64,000 bases of DNA, taken from positions 682,001 to 746,000 of the forward strand of contig NZ_CP073760.1 in the NCBI RefSeq assembly GCF_018399035.1. The letters run 5' to 3'. Numbering within the stretch: the first letter of the stretch is position 1; every line of letters begins with the position of its first letter. A program made the position numbers and the translations under genes. Below the pieces are notes generated by a model that did no database searches, had not been told where the DNA came from, and saw nothing but the letters and a program-made list of their open reading frames with translations. The stretch is from Thiocapsa sp. Its GTDB lineage: Bacteria; Pseudomonadota; Gammaproteobacteria; Chromatiales; Chromatiaceae. Below are positions 36,639-44,128 of the stretch, one piece after another.

Positions 36639-37176
36639 AGGCCCGCCCGATGATGTGATGACGCGGCAGCGGGCCCCAGTAACGCGAGTCGAAGCTGTCG
36701 CGGGTGGCGCCCATGATCCAGACGGCATCGGCGGGGACCACGACCTCGCGGACGAACTGCGCCGCGGGCGTGCCGAGCGTGCCGGCCAGATCCAGTCCTT
36801 CGCCGACCGTTCGGCCGTCGACCCGAGTGGCCTGTTCAGTGACCGCAACGGTGTCTCCGGGCAAACCGACGACCCGTTTGATCACCTGCATTTGCATCGG
36901 GAAGAAGGGCGCCATGCGCTCGCCGGCAAGGAAGGCATAGAGGCCGTCGCGCTCGAGGGCACTGTCGTGGCGATCCACCAGGAAGACCGTGTAGGGCGGC
37001 AAGCACTTGTCGACCTGATCGTTGATCGCGATGCGATAGCGCGTCCCGAGATAGAGCATCAACCCCAGGACGAGGAGCAGCACCGGCAGGCCGCGCCGGA
37101 GGGTGCGCGCGAGGCGAGCCTCGGGGAAGCGGCAATGTCCGCGCGTGCGCTCATGGCTGCTTCCCCGACAACACAT
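36625..37176 (-). CDS. trhF: TrhF/TraF-like S26 signal peptidase family protein
   Basis: About 183 aa; the N-terminal start is uncertain (ATG at 37176; residues before LPVLLLVLGLMLYLG are not conserved-looking). One transmembrane helix is followed by DKCLPPYTVFLVDR, where S26 peptidases have their catalytic Ser, and VIKRVVGLPGD with the catalytic Lys, then DSFDSRYWGPL. Probably processes pilin or another transfer protein. The Ser position is Cys here. Confidence 0.8.
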   Translation of the reverse strand: MCCRGSSHERTRGHCRFPEARLARTLRRGLPVLLLVLGLMLYLGTRYRIAINDQVDKCLPPYTVFLVDRHDSALERDGLYAFLAGERMAPFFPMQMQVIKRVVGLPGDTVAVTEQATRVDGRTVGEGLDLAGTLGTPAAQFVREVVVPADAVWIMGATRDSFDSRYWGPLPRHHIIGRAYALL

Positions 37177-37483
37177 AGGCGTCGTGCGGTGCCGCGAGCA
37201 CGGCCTGGGCGTCCAGCACCAGAACGCCCCCGTCGGCGAGACGCGCGGCGGTCGCCTTGAGGTCCGCAATCGCCTCGCCGACGTCTTCCGGTGCGATCCC
37301 GTCCAGGGCGGCGGCGACATCGATAATCAGCACCGGCGGGCGGGTCGCGATGGCCTCGCGCAGCGGCCGGGCCGCGATCTCGGTGCCGAGGTAACCGCCG
37401 GCGAGGGCCGCCAGCGGGAGTGCCGCGAGCAGCAGGATGCCGCCGGACGTGCGAGCCGGAGCGGAGCGATTCTCAGGCGGCAT
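37151..37483 (-). CDS. trbI: TrbI-like inner-membrane protein
   Basis: 110 aa with one N-terminal transmembrane helix (SGGILLLAALPLAALAGGYL) and a short periplasmic domain with PPVLIIDVAAAL, as in F TrbI, which modulates pilus extension and retraction. It overlaps traC by 11 bp and the next gene by 26 bp. Confidence 0.65.
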   Translation of the reverse strand: MPPENRSAPARTSGGILLLAALPLAALAGGYLGTEIAARPLREAIATRPPVLIIDVAAALDGIAPEDVGEAIADLKATAARLADGGVLVLDAQAVLAAPHDAYVLSGKQP

Positions 37484-39887
37484 CGGACGCCTCCGCCTCG
37501 GCCCCCGCAAGCAACCGGTTGATCGCCTGCTCGACGCTCATCCCGCGCTCGCGCAGCCGTCGGATCGCCGCGACGTCCGAGGGCTTGGTGGAGTAGAGCA
37601 GCTGGCGGAAGGGGTCCACCATCAGCCGGCCGATCCCCGCGCCGCTGTCGGTCAGGGTCATGATCTCGGAGTAGGCACCGGGAACGGTGTGCACGGTCTT
37701 GAGCATCTCCGCGCCCGCGGCGGTCATCGGCAGACGGTGATCGGCCTTGAGTCGATCGATGGCATGGCCGGGCTGGGCGAGCAGCAGGGTGTGGGCGCTG
37801 TTGTCGGCGATCGCCCGCCCGGTGGGGTTGGCGTAGAGGTCGGCGAGGGACTGGGTGACGGTGATCGCGGCCCCGTTGTACTTGCGAAAGCGCCGGTAGC
37901 CGTGCTCGATGAAGGTTGCGACATCCCCCTGGGTGAGCAGATCCCAGGCCTCGTCGATCAGCACCAGCTTTTGGCGAGAACGCTCGCCCAGATACATCGC
38001 CTGCTGGATCTGGAAGATCAGCTGAAGCAGGATGACCTGCTGGAGGTGTTTGCGTCCCTTGAGCTCTTCGAGCTCCAGAACCACCAGATCCGCGCTGAAG
38101 TCCATGGTGTTGCGCCCGTGGAACCAGCGTCCGTATTCCCCGCGCGAGGTGAAGGGGTAGAGCTGCACGCCGACGTCCTGCAGACGCTCGTCCGCGCAGG
38201 CGAGCATGGCCGCGGCGATCAGATCCACGTTCATCCCCGTGCCGTGGGTGTCCCACAGCTCGCGCAGGGCGCGCTTGAGACCGGCGGTGCGATAGTCGCC
38301 GAGCGGCTCGGTCGGGGCGGCCATTGCCGTGACCATGGCGGCGATCACGTCGGCGTCCTCCTCCCACGTCTGCAGCAGCTCGAAGGGATTCAGCACGATG
38401 TCCGAGTCGGCGGTGAAGGCGACGAACTGCCCGCCGAGGGATTCGCAGAGGTTGGCGTAGCTGCGCCCGACGTCGATCACCCAGCAGCGCCCGCCGACAC
38501 TCAGGTTGGTCGAGAGCAGCTCGTTGGCGAGGAACGACTTGCCCGAACCCGAGGAGGCGGCAATCACGGCGTTGTAGTTGGTCGCCGAGTCGAAGAGGCT
38601 CAGATCCACGAGCTGACCGGTGCGCCCGATCAGGTTGAGCACCGGGGTGCCGGTGCCCTTCCAGTCGCCGAAGACCGGCATGAGCGCGACGGCGTGGGCG
38701 GCGGAGAGGGTGCGGTAGCGAAAACTGGTGCGGATCGCCCCGCGATCGGCCCCGAACGGCAGACAGTTGAGAAAGAGCGGCAGCACGAAGAAGCGGTCGG
38801 TCAGCACCTGAAAGCCGAGCTCGCGCCAATAGGTGCGCAGATTCGAGGCCGCGCCCGCGGCCTCCTCCGGGGCGGTGAAGAGCACGATCCCCAGGTACGC
38901 CTGCAGCGGGCGGTCGCCGTGATCCAGCCGGGCGAACAAGGCGTCGAAATCGCGCTTGTTGTGGGCGAGACGCGGCATGTAGTGCGAAAGATTGCCGCTC
39001 ACCTGATGGGCGGCCCACTGCGCGCGCGAGGTGAGATTCACCCGCGTCGCCTCGGGGTCCGGGAAATGCAGGTTCAGGGTGATCAGCGCATTGTGGCGCA
39101 CCCCGCGCGAGCCCGAGAAGGGATCCCCGAGGAAGCGCGCGGCCAGCCCGAAGCCGGCGCGGTCGGGAAAGCGCTTGATCGAGAAGGTCTGGATGCGCTG
39201 CTCCCCGAGCGTGATCCCCTTGGCGTCGACATCGATGCCGACGTCGTAGTCCAGGTACTGATCGCGGACCGGGCGCCGGGCATCGCATTCGGGCGTGATG
39301 CGGTCGCGCCACCCCGCCTGCGCTCCCCAATTGAGCAGGGTCGTCATGATCCGCACGTGGCGGTCGGCGGTGAGGCTCGTCGGGCGCATCCCGGCGGTGA
39401 CCAGCACCTGCAGGGCGGTCGCCTGCAACTCGCGGGCATCGCGCAACTCATGCGCGCTCGGCTGCGGGGCGGCCAGCGGCAGCTTGGCCGTGACCAACAC
39501 CTGCAGCTCGCGCAGGCGCAGATCCCCGGTCGGGGAGATCGGGGCGGTGCTGCCGGCGCGCAGATAGGCGGCGGTGCGGCGCGTGGATTCCCGCAACAGC
39601 GCGGTGGCGGTCTCGATGCGCAGCCCTTCCATGCGCGCGACCGTCTCCTCGACATCCGGCGAGGTCCAGAGCGCGACCTGCAGCAGGGTCTCGGGCGGCC
39701 AGTCGAGATTGCCGAGCACCAGCAGGCGGTCGGCGTTGGACTGATCGGCAGCGGACAAGGGCTCGCACAGATAGCCGAAGGCGAGCGACTGGTCGTCGAG
39801 CAGAAACAGATGGCTGTCCGGGTCGTAGGCCAGGGTCGGGAAGAGCGCGTTGGCGCGCGAACCGGTGAACCGGCGCGATGTCGTCAT
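37473..39887 (-). CDS. traC: TraC, type IV secretion ATPase
   Basis: 804 aa, VirB4-like. Walker A is AASSGSGKSFLANELL near residue 435; Walker B is KLVLIDEAWDLL near 645; the RYRRF/ITVTQSLADLY and NSAHTLLLAQ segments follow. The N-terminal third is the TraC/VirB4 domain. It energises pilus assembly at the inner membrane. The ATG at 39887 overlaps the stop of a small upstream ORF (ATGA). Confidence 0.95.
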   Translation of the reverse strand: MTTSRRFTGSRANALFPTLAYDPDSHLFLLDDQSLAFGYLCEPLSAADQSNADRLLVLGNLDWPPETLLQVALWTSPDVEETVARMEGLRIETATALLRESTRRTAAYLRAGSTAPISPTGDLRLRELQVLVTAKLPLAAPQPSAHELRDARELQATALQVLVTAGMRPTSLTADRHVRIMTTLLNWGAQAGWRDRITPECDARRPVRDQYLDYDVGIDVDAKGITLGEQRIQTFSIKRFPDRAGFGLAARFLGDPFSGSRGVRHNALITLNLHFPDPEATRVNLTSRAQWAAHQVSGNLSHYMPRLAHNKRDFDALFARLDHGDRPLQAYLGIVLFTAPEEAAGAASNLRTYWRELGFQVLTDRFFVLPLFLNCLPFGADRGAIRTSFRYRTLSAAHAVALMPVFGDWKGTGTPVLNLIGRTGQLVDLSLFDSATNYNAVIAASSGSGKSFLANELLSTNLSVGGRCWVIDVGRSYANLCESLGGQFVAFTADSDIVLNPFELLQTWEEDADVIAAMVTAMAAPTEPLGDYRTAGLKRALRELWDTHGTGMNVDLIAAAMLACADERLQDVGVQLYPFTSRGEYGRWFHGRNTMDFSADLVVLELEELKGRKHLQQVILLQLIFQIQQAMYLGERSRQKLVLIDEAWDLLTQGDVATFIEHGYRRFRKYNGAAITVTQSLADLYANPTGRAIADNSAHTLLLAQPGHAIDRLKADHRLPMTAAGAEMLKTVHTVPGAYSEIMTLTDSGAGIGRLMVDPFRQLLYSTKPSDVAAIRRLRERGMSVEQAINRLLAGAEAEASDAA

Positions 39888-40045
39888 GAGGGCTTCTCGG
39901 TCAGGCGGATGATCGGGGGTGAGGTCGAGATCCAGGTCGCGCGACCGCGGCGGACCATCTCCCTGGCGCGGCGGCGGGCGCAGTCGCTCAAGGGCTTGCC
40001 GGAGGGCGAGCGCACCTGGACATGGGCGGTGCGGGATCGGCTCAT
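39884..40045 (-). CDS. 53-aa basic protein coupled between two transfer genes
   Basis: Starts MSRSRTAHVQVRSPSG and ends IIRLTEKPS. Its ATG overlaps the preceding stop (40042) and its TGA overlaps the traC ATG, so it is locked into the operon by two 4-bp overlaps. Strongly basic middle (CARRRAREMVRRGRA). No family recognised, but the exact fit in the operon argues it is real. Confidence 0.65.
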   Translation of the reverse strand: MSRSRTAHVQVRSPSGKPLSDCARRRAREMVRRGRATWISTSPPIIRLTEKPS

Positions 40046-40959
40046 GGGCGTGCCCCGTGCGGACTGTCGAACAGGCGGGTCTCCGCGAGTCGAACCATCG
40101 GGGTGCGGTCGCTCGGGTCGGCAGGCAGGGCGCCGAGCGACACCAGGGTCGCGCCGTCGACGGCGGCGACTTCGCGCGTGACGATCAACGCATCGTCGAT
40201 GGCCGACGGATGGAGCCGGAAGACGGCGCCGCGCGCGTCGAGCCCATCCTCGGTGGTCGAGGCCGGCGCGAACACCTGTTGCGGGTGGCGTCGGATGTGC
40301 GCCGCGCTCCAGGCGAGCGGGTCGACCGCTTCGGCCGTGAACAGCGCGCCACCGTCGGGGAGCAGGATGGCCACGCCGTGTGCGGTCGTGGCGACGGCGA
40401 GGCGTCCGCCACCGTCGCGTGCGTGCGCCGCCTGCGCTTCGCCGGTCGGTTCAACGGAATACTCCGCTTCGCTGCAGAGTGCCGTCGGCCCGGGTCCCGC
40501 GGAGGATCCGAGGTCGGAATTCCGGTTCGGGGCACAGCGGGTGACGACGAGCGTCCGGGACCGGGACGAAACGCCGTCGGCCTGGTGTCCTGCCAGTCGG
40601 TAGGCGACCACGAAGAGACCGTCCGCGCCGTCCGCGGCGATGGCGATCGCGCGATCGAGCACCGCGATGTCCGGATCCGTCGGATAAAGCAGATCGGCGG
40701 TGCGGGTGAGCCAGGCGTCACGATCGGCGAGCGCGCCGTCGATGACCTGCCGCGCACTCGTGCAGGATGCCGAAGCGCGCGCGGGGATGCGCCGGCAGAC
40801 GTGGACCTCGCCCGAACGCGGATAGACGACGAGATCGCCGATGCCGGGCAGCACGCCGATCAGGGATTCGGGAAGCCGCGGAGCGACCTCGGCGTGCGCG
40901 ACCGAAACCGCCATGAGGAGAGCCACGCCGGCGACGGCGTGCCTGTCGAATCCGACCAT
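40042..40959 (-). CDS. exported protein of the transfer operon, unknown
   Basis: 305 aa with a signal peptide (VAGVALLMAVSVAHAE). Four cysteines (CRRIP, CTSAR, CAPNR, CSEAE) suggest periplasmic disulfides, in line with dsbC in the operon. The start at 40959 has GAGG upstream; the open frame continues further but without leader-like sequence. Not recognised as a TraK, TraB or TraE homologue. Confidence 0.65.
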   Translation of the reverse strand: MVGFDRHAVAGVALLMAVSVAHAEVAPRLPESLIGVLPGIGDLVVYPRSGEVHVCRRIPARASASCTSARQVIDGALADRDAWLTRTADLLYPTDPDIAVLDRAIAIAADGADGLFVVAYRLAGHQADGVSSRSRTLVVTRCAPNRNSDLGSSAGPGPTALCSEAEYSVEPTGEAQAAHARDGGGRLAVATTAHGVAILLPDGGALFTAEAVDPLAWSAAHIRRHPQQVFAPASTTEDGLDARGAVFRLHPSAIDDALIVTREVAAVDGATLVSLGALPADPSDRTPMVRLAETRLFDSPHGARP

Positions 40960-41044
40960 GAAGACCTCGCGTGGAAAGGGGTCCCGTCGCCGGGACCCGG
41001 CAATGGACCCGATGGTCGGGGTCCGGGCGATCGGAAGGCTCCGA

Positions 41045-41377
41045 TCAGAGAACGGGCAGGGTGGCGGTGACGACGCCGTCGACGATCGCCGGGGCCAGGA
41101 ACATGCCCACGCCGGCGGCGATGCCCAGGACGAAGCCCATGATCGACTGGCGTGCGGCACCGGCGATGACGCCGATGATGATGAAGATCACGGCCACCAC
41201 ACGACCCAGGAAACCGGTCATCCAGCCGGTGAGCAGGGTGTAGAGGGCCGAGAACTCGGTGCCGGTGGTGCCGGCCGTGGCGGTCGCGGAGAGCGCCAGG
41301 GCGAGCAGGGTCGCGGCGAGGCCCGCGAACAGCAGGGTCCGGCGGTCGCGGCCGGACAACGGGGGCGGGGACAACAT
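41045..41377 (-). CDS. traA: TraA-like conjugative pilin precursor
   Basis: 110 aa. A long leader ends near ATATAG, then TGTEFSALYTLLTGWMTGFLG and two hydrophobic helices (residues about 58-75 and 80-100), the two-helix layout of TraA/VirB2 pilins. It is in the expected place near traV and before traC. Confidence 0.8.
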   Translation of the reverse strand: MLSPPPLSGRDRRTLLFAGLAATLLALALSATATAGTTGTEFSALYTLLTGWMTGFLGRVVAVIFIIIGVIAGAARQSIMGFVLGIAAGVGMFLAPAIVDGVVTATLPVL

Positions 41378-41461
41378 GAACAGCTTCTCCGAAAGGTTGA
41401 GGAACCCGCGCCGCGCGGGTTCGAGTGGGCCGATCGTCCGGTCTGCGCCGGACCACGGTGT

Positions 41462-41869
41462 TCAAGCGCCGCGCTTGTCCGCTCGCGGCAGGTGCATGGG
41501 TACGTTTGCCGGATCCGTCGGAACCGTATCCGGGGGCATGACCGGACCCGCGGCATCGTTCGGTGCGGGCGATCGCGGCTGTACCTGCAGCGGCCGCAGC
41601 ACGGTCAAACGACCGTGCGGGGCGTCGTACTGCCAGTGCTCGCGCAGCACCTCGATGTACACCGTGGAGGGCGGATACAGATCGCCGGTCGCATCCTCCC
41701 AAGGGGCGATCCAGGCCTGCATCGACGCGGCGGCGGCGCGTGTGGGTCGATACTCGGCGGGGCGTTGGTCTTGGGCCGCCACCGGTTCCGGGACGGGCGC
41801 TCGGGTGGCGCAGCCGCTCAGGGCGGCGAGCGCCGAGAGCATGAGCGGCAACGTGAGGCGTGAGGTCAT
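41462..41869 (-). CDS. traV: TraV-like lipoprotein, C-terminal-half type
   Basis: 135 aa. Lipobox ALSGC at residues 16-20. The second half, QAWIAPWEDATGDLYPPSTVYIEV and LTVLRPLQV, matches the C-terminal part of TraV/TrhV, the outer-membrane lipoprotein of the transfer channel. The CPG/C-rich N-terminal part of TraV is missing here and present in the gene upstream. Confidence 0.7.
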   Translation of the reverse strand: MTSRLTLPLMLSALAALSGCATRAPVPEPVAAQDQRPAEYRPTRAAAASMQAWIAPWEDATGDLYPPSTVYIEVLREHWQYDAPHGRLTVLRPLQVQPRSPAPNDAAGPVMPPDTVPTDPANVPMHLPRADKRGA

Positions 41870-41878
41870 GGCGGTCTC

Positions 41879-42124
41879 CTAATCCCGCAGGCGTGTGGCC
41901 CGGGCCCAGCCGGACCCGGCGGCAAACCCGCTTTCGGTTTCGACCGGCAGGGCGCGTGCGACGGACGCGGGCGGTGGCCCGGCCCCGTCGCTGAGGCTGT
42001 AGACGGCGCTCGGCGGCAGACAGAGCGGTTTGCCCGGATAGCCGGGACAGGCGTACTCGGGATTACCCGAGGCGCAACCCCCGAGCAGGGCCGCGCACAG
42101 CAGCAGGGGTGTGGCGTGGATCAT
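41879..42124 (-). CDS. TraV-like lipoprotein, N-terminal-half type
   Basis: 81 aa. Lipobox LLGGC at residues 13-17, then YACPGYPGKPLCLPPSAVYSL, the cysteine motif of the N-terminal half of TraV. Its ATG overlaps the dsbC stop by 4 bp. Together with the next gene it appears to divide TraV into two separately lipidated proteins. Confidence 0.7.
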   Translation of the reverse strand: MIHATPLLLCAALLGGCASGNPEYACPGYPGKPLCLPPSAVYSLSDGAGPPPASVARALPVETESGFAAGSGWARATRLRD

Positions 42125-42888
42125 TCGGCACGCTCCTCGACGGCGGCGAGCCAGGTCGCGAGGTCGTCGGGGCGACCTTGCCGCAGGCGCCCGTCCGGCG
42201 CGATCAGGAAGGGCGTGCCGCGAATTCCGAGGATTTGGGCTGCGATCAGGGTGCGTTGCGCAACCGCCTCGCCGCATCCCGCCGCGGGTTCCGGGAGATC
42301 CGCCGTGAGCCCGGCGAGCAGCGCCTCGCGCGCCTGCTCGGGAGCGGATCCGGCCAGGCACGCCAGCGCGAGCACGGCGCGCTGCGAGGGCTCGCCCAGC
42401 ACCGGAATCGGGACCAGCCGGAAGCGATAGGTCGCGCGCAGCGGCGCCAGATCGGCGTAGAGCGCGGTGCAATGGGGGCAGAAGGGATCGACGAAGACGA
42501 CCACTTCGGGGCCTTCGCCGACGTCGATCGCCCCCAGATCGGCCACGTCGAGCTTCAGTCGCGCCAGATCGATGCGCCCGGCGAGGCGTTGGGTCTGATC
42601 GAACGCGGTGAGCTTGGCCCCGTGCCAGAGATCCACGGCACTGCCGCGCAGCACGTAGCGCCCGTTCTCCGAGAAGAACAGCAACTCCCCGTCGGTGGTC
42701 TCCACCGCCTGCAGACCGCCGGACGGCAGCTGCGCCATGCGCGCGATCGACGCGCTCGGCAACGGCTCGGCCATGCCGGGGTTCGCGAGCGACGCCGCCG
42801 CCAAACCGAGTGCGGCCAGCGAGGCCCCGAGGTGTCGGGCCAGACGCCCGGGCGTTTCGTCGAAGGGTGAATCGAGGTTCTGTCGCAT
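42121..42888 (-). CDS. dsbC: DsbC-like periplasmic disulfide isomerase
   Basis: 255 aa. Signal sequence (about 15-40), a dimerisation-like domain (about 45-120), then a thioredoxin fold with the active site VFVDPFCPHCTALY (CPHC) and the cis-proline loop GIRGTPFLIAPDG. Likely folds the cysteine-rich TraN and TraU. First gene of the operon as seen here. Confidence 0.9.
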   Translation of the reverse strand: MRQNLDSPFDETPGRLARHLGASLAALGLAAASLANPGMAEPLPSASIARMAQLPSGGLQAVETTDGELLFFSENGRYVLRGSAVDLWHGAKLTAFDQTQRLAGRIDLARLKLDVADLGAIDVGEGPEVVVFVDPFCPHCTALYADLAPLRATYRFRLVPIPVLGEPSQRAVLALACLAGSAPEQAREALLAGLTADLPEPAAGCGEAVAQRTLIAAQILGIRGTPFLIAPDGRLRQGRPDDLATWLAAVEERAE

Positions 42889-43069
42889 GCCGCTGCCCTG
42901 TCCGTGAAGGTGCGGACAGAGTGCCGGCCGACGGGCGTGACGGCGACGGCGCTAAGCGCTCGAAAACGCGGCTTTACTCGCAGGTGTGTCGGCCGCTGCG
43001 CAGACGGCGCATCGGGGAGGTCATCCAGGCGCCGACGGCCTTTTTGTTCACAATCCCTGTGGTCGGTCG

Positions 43070-43680
43070 TGTGGATAACCTGTGCTCGAGGGGGTTAAGC
43101 GCCGGACAGGGCAGGGCGGAATGCCGGCCGGTCGAAGAATGCCCGGGTCCGGACGGCCCCGGCGATCCCGTGCGCGATCATGCGCGGTGGATCCGGGGAG
43201 GGTGGCGTGTTCGTTGTGCGAGTGGCGGGTGCCGACCGGCCGAGTCGAGGCCTTGTCCGCGTGCCGAAGCGTCTGCCGGCGCTGGATGACGGTGGCGTCC
43301 CGACACGTGCGGTGCGCCCCGGTGTCGGACCAGGAGGCGACGCGCTCGTCGACTCGGGCGCGGACCCGGTCGCGCCGGATCGGGTCTGCGTTTCGAGGTG
43401 TGATTCGACAAGCGGGGGTCGCGCGCGACGACGTCGACTTACTGACGGTTCTATGACGGTTAATATACCGGTTAGGGGGAACTGTGTTCCCTATCAAAAG
43501 GAACTCTGTTCCCTACCGACGGAACCGGGTTCCCTAGGGACGGAACCGGGTTCCCTACCCATGGGCACGGTGTTCCCTACCTATGGGCACGGTGTTCCCT
43601 ACCTATGGGAACGGTGTTCCCTACTCCGGATAGGGCACTGGGTTCCCCTGCGCTGTGTACAGGGTTCCCGGAGACCCCGG
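43070..43680. other. candidate replication origin or operator array: DnaA box, AT-rich patch and iterons
   Basis: A consensus DnaA box (TGTGGATAA, i.e. TTATCCACA on the other strand) lies at 43070-43078. An AT-rich stretch with repeated GACGGTT is at 43443-43474. From 43476 to about 43672 there are nine copies of a 20-22 bp unit with core GGGAAC-nn-GTTCCCTA, the middle ones nearly identical (GGGCACGGTGTTCCCTACC). Iterons plus DnaA box plus AT-rich DNA is the layout of iteron-plasmid origins, but no rep gene is seen beside it. The rest of 42889-43830 shows no gene. Confidence 0.6.
43476..43672. repeat. array of about nine iterons, 20-22 bp period
   Basis: Units start at about 43476, 43500, 43521, 43542, 43563, 43585, 43607, 43633 and 43656. 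Each is an imperfect palindrome ending GTTCCCTA or GTTCCC. The outer units are more degenerate. Confidence 0.85.
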
Positions 43681-43830
43681 TTTCCTGCCCTCGCCCCGGG
43701 ACTGGTGTTCCCGATTCCTGGCACCCTTGATCCTTCTGCGGCGGACAGCAGAAGCCGGTAGTGAGTCGCTCGTCCGGGGCCTTGGTGATGCCGCGGCGGC
43801 TGGTGTGTCTTCGAAGCGTGACTCCGGACC

Positions 43831-44004
43831 GTGGCCTCGCTCGGGGATGCCGTGTCCAAACGCCTCTACGGAACCGAACCCGCTGCCAAGCTGCCCGATA
43901 CACCGGCCAAAGCGACCGGCCTGCTGAATCGCGATCCGGAGGCGGTCGGCATCCCCCGCTACGCCGTGCCGAAGCGCAACCTACATCGTCGAGCGGGGCC
44001 TTGA
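43831..44004 (+). pseudogene. short coding remnant cut by a MITE
   Basis: A GTG-started frame reads VASLGDAVSKRLYGTEPAAK ... GIPRYAVPKRNLHRRAG and ends where the MITE begins. It looks like real coding sequence by composition, but the family is not recognised. Confidence 0.35.
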
Positions 44005-44128
44005 TCATCGTTTGGTCCAGCTGCTGGCGATCCTTGCGTCATCAGGGCTTCCAGCCATGATTCCGTCAGGCCAGGATGGCCTGACGACGCATTCGGTGGC
44101 CGCTGTGGGCGAAGGGATGATCGAGGCC
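43997..44128. mobile_element. 132-bp MITE, copy 1
   Basis: Terminal inverted repeats GGCCTTGATCATC / GATGATCGAGGCC. Two internal palindromes: TCAGGGCT-TCC-AGCC(A/C)TGA and GTCAGGCCA-GGA-TGGCCTGAC. Nearly identical to copies at 46578 and 49251. It truncates the methyltransferase gene; no target duplication is visible here. Confidence 0.85.

Noticed and set aside
31971-40181. very long plus-strand frames (851 and 914 aa) over the transfer operon
   Set aside because: Antisense to TraN and TraC, whose families are unmistakable.
43476-43672. iteron array considered as CRISPR
   Set aside because: The units are only 20-22 bp, head to tail, with no spacers and no cas genes.
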